A stretch of 64,000 bases of DNA from JAFDZW01 sp964404255 (GCA_964404255.1 CAYOJJ010000003.1:62001-126000); one strand, 5' to 3'. Counted from the stretch's first letter, positions 52,634-62,456 are shown. The notes: a model not told the origin generated them from the letters alone. A program made the numbers and translations.

Positions 52634-54417
52634 CGCACGCCCTCCTTCTTAAACACTTTAATAAATTCAACCCGCCGGCAGCGCAAGGCATACGTTTCAT
52701 CGCTTTCGCCCTCGCGGCGGGCCAATGGCAGTGTTCTGCCGCGCGGTATGATCGAAAGTAATTTCGCGCGAATACCACGGGCTTCCAACTCGTCGGCAAT
52801 GAACTTTGCGCGCCGATAGGCAAGGTTACGGTTATACTCATCGGTACCGGCAGAATCGGTATGCCCATAGAGAATTACTTTGTCCAGGCGATCCGAACTA
52901 TTCTTGATGGAATGGGCCAGAAGATCGATCGAAGTCTGCCACTTCGTTTCTGTCCGTTCGCCATTTTCCGAAATAATAAAATCATAAGGATGGGAAGCAT
53001 CGTCGAATGGGAAATTAATGCGAATGACGAGGGTATCGGGAATAGCCAGCGGCGGCAAATAGACATGGCTCTGAGTAGGATTTTGCAGATCGACCCGGTG
53101 CAGATCGTAAAATTTATCTTTTACTTCAGCGCCGACATCATAGACTTTTCCTTTCGGAACATCAAAAGAGTAAGACCCGCTGGTGTCGACCTTCTGGCGC
53201 GCGATCTCCGAATCTTTCGCCACATCGCGCACGAACACTTCCGGAGATAACGTATCAAGATGCGGCGGCAGCTTCACGGTCCCGGAAAGCCGGATCGTAT
53301 CGGGGATAGGTTCGGAAAGCGTTGCCTCGGCAAAGACATTAGAAGGAACAGAGGCCGTTTGCAGCGGCGTGTTATGATTCGGCACACTGCGGCGAAGGAC
53401 TAATAGATTTCTACCTGAAACCGATGCAGGTTCATTCGAACTATAGAAAAACTGTGAGTCGCTTAGTTCGAACGGAAATAATTCATCATACTTCGAATTG
53501 ATCGGCGCTCCGACATTTTTTGCCTCCTGAAGCGTATGCTCTCTTATTTCACAGACAAAAAGATCGTAGCCTCCAATCGTCGCATGGCCGTTCGAAGCAA
53601 AGAACAGCCGCTTCCCATCCGCGGAATAGGAAGGGCTTAGTTCATCGCAGGCAGTATTAACGGCCGGACCGGCAGAGACAGGTTCGCTCCATTGCTCTTT
53701 TATGCTCCGGCGATGGCTTTGCCAAAGATCGACGCCGCCATAGCCTCCGGGACGATCGGAAGCAAAAACGATCGTAAGACCATCGGGCGAAACTGCGGGT
53801 TGAGAATCGAAATAGTGTTCTTTATTAATTTCTGTTATTTTCTTTGGAGATTTCCATTCTATCCGGCTGCCGGTATTAGACACCTCTGCACAATAAAGAT
53901 CGTAGTCGTTCGGATCGGTATTATCTGCCTTTGCCGCAAAATAGACTTTTTGTTCAATGGCACAATAACAAGCAGCTCCTACCTCGGAAAATAATCCGTC
54001 GGAGATAATAGCATCAAGGGTTGTAAACTGCAAATCGGGTAGGAGCACCGATTGCAGTACCTGCTGATGAACATCATTATCATGCTTTGAGGATTCTGTT
54101 CCGCCCTCACGCTCCACACTTGCCAGTGCGATAATGCTATTATCTTTTTTCAAAAAAGCAATGGCATTCTCATCGGAATTGGTATTGATAGCCTGAGGAA
54201 GAAGATCGATATGATACTTAAAGAGCCCATAAAGCATCTTAGAAGTATCGATACAGATAGCAGTGGAAGTTCCGGGTTTACACTCTGGTTCGGTAGGAAC
54301 ACATTCCGAGACGCGGCGCGCGGGAGGCGCAGAAGCGCAGGATTGAAGAACAAGAGCAAGAAATACGGCAATATCCGTAACTCTTATTGTTCGTCGTCGG
54401 GGTCCTGCACTATTCAT
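52630..54417 (-). CDS. OmpA-family lipoprotein with PD40 propeller
   Basis: 595 residues. Lipobox-like LVLQSC (Cys near 27). PD40 repeats at about 190-330 (QPAVSPDGLTIVFASDRPGG, LSPSYSADGKRLFFASNG, LFPFELSDSQFFYSSNEP). A regulatory-like middle (LSGTVKLPPHLDTLSPEVFV) precedes the OmpA peptidoglycan-binding domain (INFPFDDASHPYDF, ILYGHTDSAGTDEYNRNLAY). Near the end CRRVEF stands where NRRVEF is usual, so diaminopimelate binding may differ. Lipid anchor plus peptidoglycan domain implies an envelope tether. First gene of a coupled three-lipoprotein operon. Confidence 0.87.
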   Translation of the reverse strand: MNSAGPRRRTIRVTDIAVFLALVLQSCASAPPARRVSECVPTEPECKPGTSTAICIDTSKMLYGLFKYHIDLLPQAINTNSDENAIAFLKKDNSIIALASVEREGGTESSKHDNDVHQQVLQSVLLPDLQFTTLDAIISDGLFSEVGAACYCAIEQKVYFAAKADNTDPNDYDLYCAEVSNTGSRIEWKSPKKITEINKEHYFDSQPAVSPDGLTIVFASDRPGGYGGVDLWQSHRRSIKEQWSEPVSAGPAVNTACDELSPSYSADGKRLFFASNGHATIGGYDLFVCEIREHTLQEAKNVGAPINSKYDELFPFELSDSQFFYSSNEPASVSGRNLLVLRRSVPNHNTPLQTASVPSNVFAEATLSEPIPDTIRLSGTVKLPPHLDTLSPEVFVRDVAKDSEIARQKVDTSGSYSFDVPKGKVYDVGAEVKDKFYDLHRVDLQNPTQSHVYLPPLAIPDTLVIRINFPFDDASHPYDFIISENGERTETKWQTSIDLLAHSIKNSSDRLDKVILYGHTDSAGTDEYNRNLAYRRAKFIADELEARGIRAKLLSIIPRGRTLPLARREGESDETYALRCRRVEFIKVFKKEGVR

Positions 54418-54427
54418 GGTAATATCT

Positions 54428-54468
54428 ATAGCGTAGTGTCTTTATGAACATGACACTACTATCGCTAT
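54428..54468 (-). other. Inverted repeat upstream of the OmpA lipoprotein operon
   Basis: ATAGCG-TAGTGTC (54428-54440) pairs with GACACTA (54452-54458) and CGCTAT (54463-54468), leaving a 4-base bulge. No T-run follows on the minus strand. It may be an operator, a weak transcript-end hairpin of bshB1, or both. Confidence 0.4.
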
Positions 54469-54481
54469 CGGTGTTTCAATC

Positions 54482-55234
54482 TCAGGCAATCGTTTTTGTA
54501 ACGATCGAAAAAATATCTTTCAAACCCACCGGCCCCTGACACCAGAAGGGTTCTCCGAATTGAGCGCCTACCTGCATTCCATAATGACGGGCACGAGCCT
54601 CGATCCACTCGTAAAATCCTGATTGCGTAAGAAAGGTCTCGCGCTCATTCGATTCTACTTTAGTGCCGTTATCCCCTCTTCCAAACTGCGAACCATAGGC
54701 CTGGACGCAGCGCATTCTATCCTCGAAGACATCGGTTACATCGAGCACGAGTTTCGGTTCGAAGACATAGGTCTGCATAAAATGCAATACCAGCAGCGGA
54801 CGATGCGGTTCCTGAGGATTTCCTTCGAAATCGCTCGTAGTGATCTTTGCAAGCCCCGAAAGAAAAGAAGCTCGGTGTACGATCTCGGCTGTTGCCTCAT
54901 GATCGGGGTGTCGCTCGGAAAAATGCGGAGCAAGTATGACCGTTGGCCGCAGCATCCTGAAATAGCGGATAAGCTCGTGTACCGTAGATTGAGTTGCTTC
55001 TACTCCTCCATCGGGAAAGCCAAGATTGTAGCGGGTATCGAGACCGAGAATGCGCGATGCTTCCTCGGTTTCTTTGGCGCGGCTTTCGAGCGTTCCGCGC
55101 GTGGAGAGCTCTCCCAGCGTAAGATCGACAATGCCTGTGCGCTTGCCTGCTTTTTTTGCCGCAAGCATCGTACCGGCACAGGAAAGTTCTACATCGTCGG
55201 GATGAGCGGCAACTCCTAAAATATCTACGGTCAT
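54482..55234 (-). CDS. bshB1: Bacillithiol biosynthesis deacetylase BshB1-like
   Basis: 250 residues. Removes the acetyl group from GlcNAc-malate in bacillithiol synthesis. LmbE-like zinc deacetylase: AHPDD at 10-14 (His11 and Asp14 as metal ligands), HPDH at 109-112 (His112), YNLGFPDGGV near 69-78, and the BshB1 C-terminal block ARHYGMQVGAQFGEPFW. BshA and BshC are not in the window. It overlaps the permease gene by 4 bases. Confidence 0.9.
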   Translation of the reverse strand: MTVDILGVAAHPDDVELSCAGTMLAAKKAGKRTGIVDLTLGELSTRGTLESRAKETEEASRILGLDTRYNLGFPDGGVEATQSTVHELIRYFRMLRPTVILAPHFSERHPDHEATAEIVHRASFLSGLAKITTSDFEGNPQEPHRPLLVLHFMQTYVFEPKLVLDVTDVFEDRMRCVQAYGSQFGRGDNGTKVESNERETFLTQSGFYEWIEARARHYGMQVGAQFGEPFWCQGPVGLKDIFSIVTKTIA

Positions 55235-56682
55235 ATACTATCTTTGGCCGCGAGGGCGCGTTTATTTTTCCAGAAAAAGTAGAATGGTAGTCCGCTCAAT
55301 ACCAATAGTACTCCGGCCAGACTACTAATGATCGGTTGTGAGCCGTCATTATAAGCATTAATATCTTTTACCAGCGTTACGACAACATACGTTGTCGCGA
55401 AAAGTACAAAGAAACCGGGAATATATGGATAGCCCGGTACTTTGAACGAACGTTCTCTATTCGGTTCGCGGTAGCGAAGCACAAACACTCCAAGTGCCAT
55501 CAGTACATATAATGCCCAATTGACAAAGATGTACATATCCAATAGCAGATCGAACGATCCGGTAAAGAGCAATACCAGCGACCATATCCCCTGTATCCAC
55601 AACGCAATGCTTGGTGTTTGAAAACGCTCATGAACCGTACCGGCGCTCGGAGCAAAAAGTTTATCCTTCGCCATTGCATAATAGACTCGGGCATTAGTCA
55701 GCACACCCGAATTCGTCGTATCGAAGGTCGAAAGCATGATAAGGGCTGCAATGATCGCCGCACCACCGCCGCCGAGCACCTTGCCAACCATTGCCGAAGC
55801 TACACGTGCATCGGGCACGGTTGCAATATCACCGATTGGCAAAATATAAAGGTAGGCCAGATTAAGCAGAAGATATAAACCGGTGAAGATCAATGTCCCG
55901 AGAATAATCGCCTTCGGAAGAGTCTTTTGCGGCTCATGCACTTCACCGCCGATATAGGAGACATTCCCCCATCCATCGTATGCCCAGAACGCTTTTGTGA
56001 TCGCTGTGGCAATAGCGCCGACAAGCGCCCAGGAAGAGAGTGAACGCCCGGCATCGGTTACCTGTGTCCAATGGGTCGTAGTACCAACCGATGAACCCAC
56101 TATAAAAGCGATCACACAAACCCCAAGCAGCGAAAGTACTTTTGCCGAAGTAGAAATACTTTGCAAGGTTGCACCTACTTTAACACCTCGCACATTGATA
56201 TAAGTAAGAACAAGCACGAGCCCACCGGCGATCAATTTCTCGGTGAAATATTTGAACGGGAAAATATCACCAAGGAATGGGATATGCCAGGCCATTTCGG
56301 CCTGATTGGCCATGAGCTTCGGAAGCGTAACGAACTCGCCGAGATACTGTGCGAAGATAAGAGCAATAGCAGCAATGGCACCAGACCCCGCGATCATAAG
56401 ATTCGCCCATCCATAATGAAAGCCAACGAAATCGCCATAGATCTCGCGCAGGTATTCATAGAGGCCGCCCGTGCGAGGCATTTGGCCGATGAGCTCGCAT
56501 TGCGTCAGCGCGCCGAAAAGCGTTATCACTCCGGTGATCGCCCAGATCATAAGCATGAGCGAGGCATTGCCAAGCACCGCGGCCATGGAAACCGGTGAAG
56601 AAAAAATACCCGAACCCACAACAGCGCCGATAACGATCGCTGTCGCCGGGTATAAGGTTAAAGCTCGTTTTAGATGCTGCAT
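55231..56682 (-). CDS. APC-family amino-acid permease
   Basis: 483 residues with about 12 hydrophobic segments. The first membrane helix has AIVIGAVVGSGIFSSPV, the family's unwound substrate-binding GSGIF; later AFWAYDGWGNVSYIGGEVHE (about 225-245) and STFDTTNSGVLTNARVYYAM resemble LAT-type permeases. An inner-membrane amino-acid transporter or exchanger; specificity cannot be told. Coupled to bshB1 by a 4-base overlap; an amino acid such as cysteine as substrate is attractive but unproven. Confidence 0.88.
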   Translation of the reverse strand: MQHLKRALTLYPATAIVIGAVVGSGIFSSPVSMAAVLGNASLMLMIWAITGVITLFGALTQCELIGQMPRTGGLYEYLREIYGDFVGFHYGWANLMIAGSGAIAAIALIFAQYLGEFVTLPKLMANQAEMAWHIPFLGDIFPFKYFTEKLIAGGLVLVLTYINVRGVKVGATLQSISTSAKVLSLLGVCVIAFIVGSSVGTTTHWTQVTDAGRSLSSWALVGAIATAITKAFWAYDGWGNVSYIGGEVHEPQKTLPKAIILGTLIFTGLYLLLNLAYLYILPIGDIATVPDARVASAMVGKVLGGGGAAIIAALIMLSTFDTTNSGVLTNARVYYAMAKDKLFAPSAGTVHERFQTPSIALWIQGIWSLVLLFTGSFDLLLDMYIFVNWALYVLMALGVFVLRYREPNRERSFKVPGYPYIPGFFVLFATTYVVVTLVKDINAYNDGSQPIISSLAGVLLVLSGLPFYFFWKNKRALAAKDSI

Positions 56683-56706
56683 GATCGGATGAACAGGATC
56701 TTCAGA

Positions 56707-58434
56707 CTACTGCAAAGTTATATCAATATTCTCAAGCGTCCAACGAGGGCGTACATCGATCAGATCGGGATAATCCCCACTCGGCAAGGCGAAACGCAAC
56801 GGTTCGGGGCTTCCTCCTTCATAGCCACCGTCAGCCCTTGTCGTGAGCCAGGCCTGCACCCGGTATTTCCCTTTATCGACTGCCGTAAATGAATACGCAG
56901 TAACTCCGGCCGGCAATTGCCTGATCTGAGCCTGGACGCCTTCCTCGCTTAAGAGACGAACAACCAGATGTCCGCTCTGCAATATACTATCTGCAATAAC
57001 TATCTTACCCGAGACTGTGCCGTACTCGGTCTGCTCGCCGGTAAAGAAAGAGGCAGAGATCGTGGTATCCTTTATACTTCCCCAGGAAGTGGTTGCAGCG
57101 CTTTTAACGGCAGGAATCGGTAAAGAAAGTTTGTAGTATGCTTTTGGAAGCAACGCCGCACGCACCTTTACTTTAGTACCATCGATCCATTTAAATTGCA
57201 ACGGTACTGTTTTTTTTGTCGAATCGGTTAACTGCAATCCTTTTTCGAACGCGAAAGTATCTACGGCATCGCTAAAGCCGAATAAAAATTGCTGATCCGA
57301 AGGAAGCCCGCGGGTGCTATCTCCAAACGAAAACCCTCCGAATTTCGGTAAGGGAAACGTATCTCTAAGGTCGGTGGTCAGTACTGCAACAGAGGCAAAT
57401 TCCGGAGCGACGGTATGGTTTGCTACATCTTTTATCGCTGTTGTATCGACGCGAAGCAGATAACTATGATGGGCAGTTAAAGCTTTGGAGAGAACAAGGG
57501 TAACTACTCCGCCCTTTTTATCGATCGCTTCCCGGTAGGCTGCAGCTATCGGGATCGGTGTTGCCGTTATACTATCGAGTACGATAAAGTTATTCCCAGA
57601 GACGCTGGCACTATCGATCGGCTTTGAGAACTTTGCTTTGATATGATAAGCATCGACCACTTCATAATCCTGTAACTGCGGCCGTGAAGTATCGTTCTTC
57701 GGCATAAGCCGCATGGTAATGCCTCCGAGTGTCTGGCTGGAAAGGGTTGCATCGGAGGTTGGCATACCATACCCATCGATCCCATTATCATACACTCTAT
57801 TTCTGAATTCATCGATAATAGCAATAAAACGATACCGATGCCCGATCTTCATTGCCTTAAGGTTGAATTCTCCTTTTTCCGAAGGCTGGGTTATATAATC
57901 CGGTCTCACCCGATCGACATGGAGCGTATCTCCGTTCTTATCCGAAAGATCATAGGCAAAGACCGAGACATTTTTCAGATCGGTAGCGCCGCCCAATACA
58001 ATGGGAGGAAGAATATGACCGGTAATCATACCGGTATCTATTTCATTCCCGGTAGAAAAGAGCAATTGATACGGTTCTTTTAACGGCCCGCCGCGAAGAG
58101 TCTTCAGATCTTTTGTCAGTGTAATGACGTAGGTAGTATTTTTTCTGAGAGTATCGGGAAGCTCAACCTGCACTTCATCGTACCCGTACCAATTATATTT
58201 TACCACTCCGGGCAGATACGGTGTGATCGTGATAGCCTGGGCAAAGCTATTGCGATCGACATTCTGTTTGAATTGAAATCGTATTCGGGGTGTGCGGGAT
58301 ACGTTGAGCGCTTTCTGCGGAGGCTCGGTCGTATCCATAGCGGGCGGATTCTTATCTTCAGGGCCGCCCGGCGGCGGCTGGATAGCCGCACATCCGCAGA
58401 GCAGTAAGAAAAGAACCCAAAGAGATCGCTGCAT
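56707..58434 (-). CDS. Ig-like (Big_5/SbsA-like) lipoprotein
   Basis: 575 residues. Lipobox LLCGC (Cys at 15), then the Pro-rich AAIQPPPGGPEDKNPP. The domain at about 35-130 (RTPRIRFQFKQNVDRNSF, then NTTYVITLTKDLK) is the Big_5/SbsA Ig-like type common as 'Ig-like domain-containing protein' in Bacteroidota; further Ig-like strands follow (AKFSKPIDSASVSGNNF, FGFSDAVDTFAFEKGL). Envelope surface protein of unknown role. It overlaps the last base of the epimerase gene. Confidence 0.8.
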   Translation of the reverse strand: MQRSLWVLFLLLCGCAAIQPPPGGPEDKNPPAMDTTEPPQKALNVSRTPRIRFQFKQNVDRNSFAQAITITPYLPGVVKYNWYGYDEVQVELPDTLRKNTTYVITLTKDLKTLRGGPLKEPYQLLFSTGNEIDTGMITGHILPPIVLGGATDLKNVSVFAYDLSDKNGDTLHVDRVRPDYITQPSEKGEFNLKAMKIGHRYRFIAIIDEFRNRVYDNGIDGYGMPTSDATLSSQTLGGITMRLMPKNDTSRPQLQDYEVVDAYHIKAKFSKPIDSASVSGNNFIVLDSITATPIPIAAAYREAIDKKGGVVTLVLSKALTAHHSYLLRVDTTAIKDVANHTVAPEFASVAVLTTDLRDTFPLPKFGGFSFGDSTRGLPSDQQFLFGFSDAVDTFAFEKGLQLTDSTKKTVPLQFKWIDGTKVKVRAALLPKAYYKLSLPIPAVKSAATTSWGSIKDTTISASFFTGEQTEYGTVSGKIVIADSILQSGHLVVRLLSEEGVQAQIRQLPAGVTAYSFTAVDKGKYRVQAWLTTRADGGYEGGSPEPLRFALPSGDYPDLIDVRPRWTLENIDITLQ

Positions 58435-59366
58435 TAGCGAAGCAGTGTTGAAAAGAAAGAGGCAGTTGCCTGCAAACCGGCCGCAAGAGAAATTGTGGGC
58501 TCCCAGCCGAGAAGCTTTTTAGCTTTGCGAGGATCGCAAACACTTCGCTGCTGCTCGCCGAGTCGTGCCGGTGCATAGACAGCAGTTGCCGCTCCATTGG
58601 TGAGCGCTTTGGAAAGCTCACTGAAGAGCTCGTTCACATCGGTTTCGATACCGGTACCGATATTAAACGTTTCGGAGCTCGGGCCCTTCGAGATCGCAAT
58701 AAGATGTGCTTTCACCAGATCGCCGACATAGACATAATCCCGCGTTTGTTTTCCATCGCCAAAAATATAAGCCTGCTTCCCTTCGATAAGAGCACTGCAA
58801 AAGATCGCTACAACGCCCGCTTCCCCATGCGGATCCTGGCGCGGGCCATACACATTTGCATAGCGGAAGATGGTATGCTCTAAGCCATAGATCTTTTTAT
58901 AATAGCCCATATATAATTCCACACTGCGCTTAGCCGTGCCATAGGGAGATTCAGGGCGGGTCGGGTGGTTTTCATCGGCCGGAAAGTAATCCTGCTCACC
59001 GTAAATAGCCCCGCCGGTCGAAGCAAAGATAAAATGCTTCACGCCATGCTTTCTGGAAGCTTCGAGCAAATTGATCGATCCGAGAATATTGATCGTTGCA
59101 TCGGCTGACGGATCAGCAACGCTTTTCCTTACATCGATCTGGGCGGCATGGTGATCGACGACATCGAACCCATGCGAGGAGAACAACTGCTCGACGAGGG
59201 CCACATCGGTAATACTGCCTTTGATAAATTCGGCCTTAGGATTAAGATTACGCTCTTTACCGCTCGAAAGGTCATCGAGGATTGTAACACTATGACCGGC
59301 CTCGATAAAGGCATCGGCAATATGACTTCCGATAAAGCCGGCTCCGCCGGTGACGAGAATCTTCAA
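58434..59366 (-). CDS. NAD-dependent nucleotide-sugar epimerase (UDP-glucose 4-epimerase type)
   Basis: 310 residues. Extended SDR: GGAGFIGSH at 7-15, DHHAAQIDVRKSV near 71-83, the catalytic Tyr142/Lys146 in YGTAK, RYANVYGPRQDPHGEAGVV near 169 and NIGTGIETDVNELF near 236. Cytoplasmic sugar-nucleotide epimerase feeding polysaccharide or glycan synthesis. First gene of a four-gene minus-strand unit with the Ig-like lipoprotein, the permease and bshB1; divergent from argS across a 108-base gap. Confidence 0.9.
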   Translation of the reverse strand: MKILVTGGAGFIGSHIADAFIEAGHSVTILDDLSSGKERNLNPKAEFIKGSITDVALVEQLFSSHGFDVVDHHAAQIDVRKSVADPSADATINILGSINLLEASRKHGVKHFIFASTGGAIYGEQDYFPADENHPTRPESPYGTAKRSVELYMGYYKKIYGLEHTIFRYANVYGPRQDPHGEAGVVAIFCSALIEGKQAYIFGDGKQTRDYVYVGDLVKAHLIAISKGPSSETFNIGTGIETDVNELFSELSKALTNGAATAVYAPARLGEQQRSVCDPRKAKKLLGWEPTISLAAGLQATASFFSTLLR

Positions 59367-59474
59367 GATCGTGCGAGATAATAAGTTAGTGGCTTTTTAC
59401 TGCTTTTTCAATAGCTTAGGAGTATAACAAGCGAAATCGACGTTACTTAGGTTCGCAAGTTTTTCAATTCCTGA

Positions 59475-61109
59475 ATGGACGAACAATTACAGATTCTGTT
59501 TCTTTCCGCCATTAAAACACTCGATCCGGAGTTTACTGGGGAGATCGAGTTTTCCGTCCCTCAGAACCGGGATCATGGCGATCTGGCAACCAATATCGCC
59601 TTGCAACTGGCAAAGCCTTTAAAAAAGGCTCCGCGTGCTATTGCCGAGGCCATTGTTGCCGAATTAACAGGAAAAACGCCAGCCATCGAATCGCTTGAAA
59701 TTGCAGGGCCGGGTTTTATCAATATCCGCTTTTCGCAGGAGCGGTATGCAGAAGTTGTTCGTACCATTCTCCATGAAGGCACTCATTACGGTTCATCGCA
59801 AAAGCATATCGGTAAAACGGTAAATGTGGAATGGGTCAGCGCCAATCCCACCGGTAATCTTCATGCCGGTCACGGGCGCCAGGTCTGTCTCGGGCTTGCC
59901 ATCTGCAATATGCTTGAGCGCATCGGTTATACCGTCGTGCGGGAATATTATTTTAATAATGCCGGTAACCAGATGAAGAATCTGGCTATCTCAACGAGAG
60001 TTCGCTATCTGCAGGAGCTTGGCGAGCAGATCGAACTGCCGGAAGATGGCTATCATGGTGCAGAGATCGTCGATATAGCAAAAGAGATCGTTAAAAAGCA
60101 CGGCGAGACCTACCGCGATGCCGAGCTTGTTCAGTTTCAGAAATTCGCCGAAGAAGAAAATTTTGCCCGCATCAAGAATACGCTTACACGGCTTGGTGTA
60201 AAGCACGATTTCTTTTTTAATGAGCAATCGCTTTATGATTCGGGCGCGATCACGAAGCTGATCGCTTTATTAAAAGAGCATGGCCTGGCCTATGATAAAG
60301 ACGGCGCTACCTGGTTAAAGCTCAGTGAAATGGGTATGGAACAGGATAGAGTGATCGTCAAATCTTCCGGCGAACCGACCTATCGCTTACCAGATATTGC
60401 TTATCACTGCGATAAACTTTCGAGGGGCTACGATCATATCATCGATATCTTTGGCGCCGATCATATCGCAACTATTCCCGATGTGCTTGCCGCGGTAAAA
60501 GCTTTAGGGTTCGATAATCAAAAGGTGAAGGTTATTATTCACCAGATGGTATCGTTCGTTTCGGGCGGCGAAGTGATAAAATTTTCCAAACGTAGCGGCG
60601 GCAACTATCTGCTCGATGAGTTGATCGATGATGTCGGCCCCGATGCTTCGAAATTTTTCTTCAATATGCGCGCCGTTGGTTCGCATCTGGAGTTCGATGT
60701 GGCACTTGCCAAAGAGCAATCGGATAAGAACCCGGTGTACTATGTGCAGTACGCCCACGCCCGTATTGCCAGTACCCTTCGCTTTGCGGCAACTCAGAGT
60801 ATTGCACTCGATAAGCTTGGCACTGCCGATCTTTCGGTATTGACTCATGCCGAAGAACATGAGCTCATCAAACTGCTTTCTCAATTCCCCTCTCTGCTGC
60901 TGCGTGCCGGCGAGGCGGCAGCGCCGCATCACATTTGCGAATACCTTCGCCAGGTAGCAGCTCAATTTCACAAGTTCTATCACGATTGCCGGATGGTTGG
61001 CCAGCCGGAGCCGATCCAATCGGCCCGTCTTGCGCTCGCGCAGGCTGCAAAGCAGGTACTTGCCGGTGGCTGTTCGGTGCTTGGTGTTACCGCTCCGGAA
61101 ACAATGTAA
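59475..61109 (+). CDS. argS: Arginyl-tRNA synthetase
   Basis: 544 residues, normal length. Class I synthetase: the HIGH motif reads HAGH at 130-133 (SANPTGNLHAGHGRQ), and the KMSKS position reads KFSKRSGG near 370. N-terminal additional domain for tRNA D-loop at 1-100 and the C-terminal anticodon-binding DALR domain (QYAHARIASTLRF onward). corC-like gene starts 3 bases after the stop. Confidence 0.96.
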   Translation: MDEQLQILFLSAIKTLDPEFTGEIEFSVPQNRDHGDLATNIALQLAKPLKKAPRAIAEAIVAELTGKTPAIESLEIAGPGFINIRFSQERYAEVVRTILHEGTHYGSSQKHIGKTVNVEWVSANPTGNLHAGHGRQVCLGLAICNMLERIGYTVVREYYFNNAGNQMKNLAISTRVRYLQELGEQIELPEDGYHGAEIVDIAKEIVKKHGETYRDAELVQFQKFAEEENFARIKNTLTRLGVKHDFFFNEQSLYDSGAITKLIALLKEHGLAYDKDGATWLKLSEMGMEQDRVIVKSSGEPTYRLPDIAYHCDKLSRGYDHIIDIFGADHIATIPDVLAAVKALGFDNQKVKVIIHQMVSFVSGGEVIKFSKRSGGNYLLDELIDDVGPDASKFFFNMRAVGSHLEFDVALAKEQSDKNPVYYVQYAHARIASTLRFAATQSIALDKLGTADLSVLTHAEEHELIKLLSQFPSLLLRAGEAAAPHHICEYLRQVAAQFHKFYHDCRMVGQPEPIQSARLALAQAAKQVLAGGCSVLGVTAPETM

Positions 61110-61112
61110 TTG

Positions 61113-62456
61113 ATGCTGCCGCTATCGCTCGATATTGTACTTGTCTTCATCTCCCTTATCGGGTATGCCATTTTTTCTATGGCCGAGACGAGTATTCTTA
61201 CCGTGCGAAAGACCAGCATCAAGAAATTATCGGAAGATGAAGACGAACTACCGAAGACTCGCAGCCATGCCAAGGCTATCCTCGAGATAAAATCCCATCC
61301 GGAAGAATTTCTTGCCTTTGTTCAAAGCGGTACTATCCTTTCAGCAGTGATCGCCGCTACCTTTGCAAGCTTTGTTGCGGTCGATACGGTGACCGGCGTT
61401 ATTGAATCGATCTTTCATAGCGGCGAAGCTACTTCGGCAGCGATCAGTTTTGTTGTCACGATCCTTATTCTGGCACCGCTATTGCTCACCTTTGGCGGGC
61501 TCATTCCGAAATCGATTGCCTTACATCAGAATACTAAATATTCGCTGCTCTTTGCCCCTGTTATTCTGAGCTTGATGCGGGTCACACAGCCGGTGACAAA
61601 ACTACCGGTCATCCTTGCTAATATTTTCTTAAAGCCGTTCAAGGATTCTGCAAGCTTTACTGAGTCTCGTATTTCCGAAGAGGAATTTCTCGTCATGCTC
61701 GAAGAAGGAACCCGCAGCGGCATGATCGATAAAACGGAGAACGAGCTGATCGAGAATATTTTCGATTTTCGTGAAAAGACGGTTCGCGAAGTAATGATCC
61801 CGCGCACAAAGGTGGTCGGTATAAACCTTGAAACACCCCGCGAAGAGCTTATTCGAGAGATCGTTGCTCAGGGCTATACCCGCCTTCCAGTTTATCAGGA
61901 TTCTCTTGATACGATCGTCGGTGTGGTGTATTCGAAGGATGTGCTGGCCCTTATCGAGCATCCGGATCTTATCATCCTCTATGATATTCTGCGGCCGGTA
62001 ACCTTTATTCCTGAGACAAAGCTTATTGCAGAGCTATTGCGCGATTTCCAGCATAAGAAACTTCACCTTGCAATAGTGATCGATGAATTCGGCGGCACGG
62101 CCGGTATCGTAACCCTCGAAGATATTATTGAAGAGATCGTCGGCGAAATTCATGATGAGTATGACGAAGAATTGCATCCGGTCATAAATGATGGCCCTAA
62201 TCGCTCGATGACACTTTCGGCAAATCTGACCGTAGAAGATGCTAATGGTTACCTGGAGCCGGCATTCGATGGGTTTCATATTCCATCAGGCGATGAGTAT
62301 GATTCGGTTGGTGGATTTATCACCAAACTCTTCGGCCATATTCCTGAGATGCAGGAATCGGTTGAAACCGATGGAATAAAATTTACCGTTCTCAAACGAA
62401 CGCCGAAAGAAGTGATTCAGGTAATGGTCGAAGATCGGAGACCGGAGAGAGAATGA
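61113..62456 (+). CDS. CNNM/CorC (HlyC) family membrane protein with CBS domains
   Basis: 447 residues from the ATG at 61113 (a TTG one codon earlier is also possible). N-terminal DUF21/CNNM membrane region with about four helices (1-180: LSLDIVLVFISLIGYAIFSM, then FVAVDTVTGV...). A CBS pair follows (REVMIPRTKVVGINLETP, FIPETKLIAELL), with LEDIIEEIVGEIHDE, and the CorC/HlyC C-terminal domain (TLSANLTVEDANGYLEPAF). Probably a magnesium/cobalt efflux or membrane-integrity protein. Not a haemolysin by sequence. It follows argS by 3 bases and overlaps the next gene by 4. Confidence 0.9.
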   Translation: MLPLSLDIVLVFISLIGYAIFSMAETSILTVRKTSIKKLSEDEDELPKTRSHAKAILEIKSHPEEFLAFVQSGTILSAVIAATFASFVAVDTVTGVIESIFHSGEATSAAISFVVTILILAPLLLTFGGLIPKSIALHQNTKYSLLFAPVILSLMRVTQPVTKLPVILANIFLKPFKDSASFTESRISEEEFLVMLEEGTRSGMIDKTENELIENIFDFREKTVREVMIPRTKVVGINLETPREELIREIVAQGYTRLPVYQDSLDTIVGVVYSKDVLALIEHPDLIILYDILRPVTFIPETKLIAELLRDFQHKKLHLAIVIDEFGGTAGIVTLEDIIEEIVGEIHDEYDEELHPVINDGPNRSMTLSANLTVEDANGYLEPAFDGFHIPSGDEYDSVGGFITKLFGHIPEMQESVETDGIKFTVLKRTPKEVIQVMVEDRRPERE

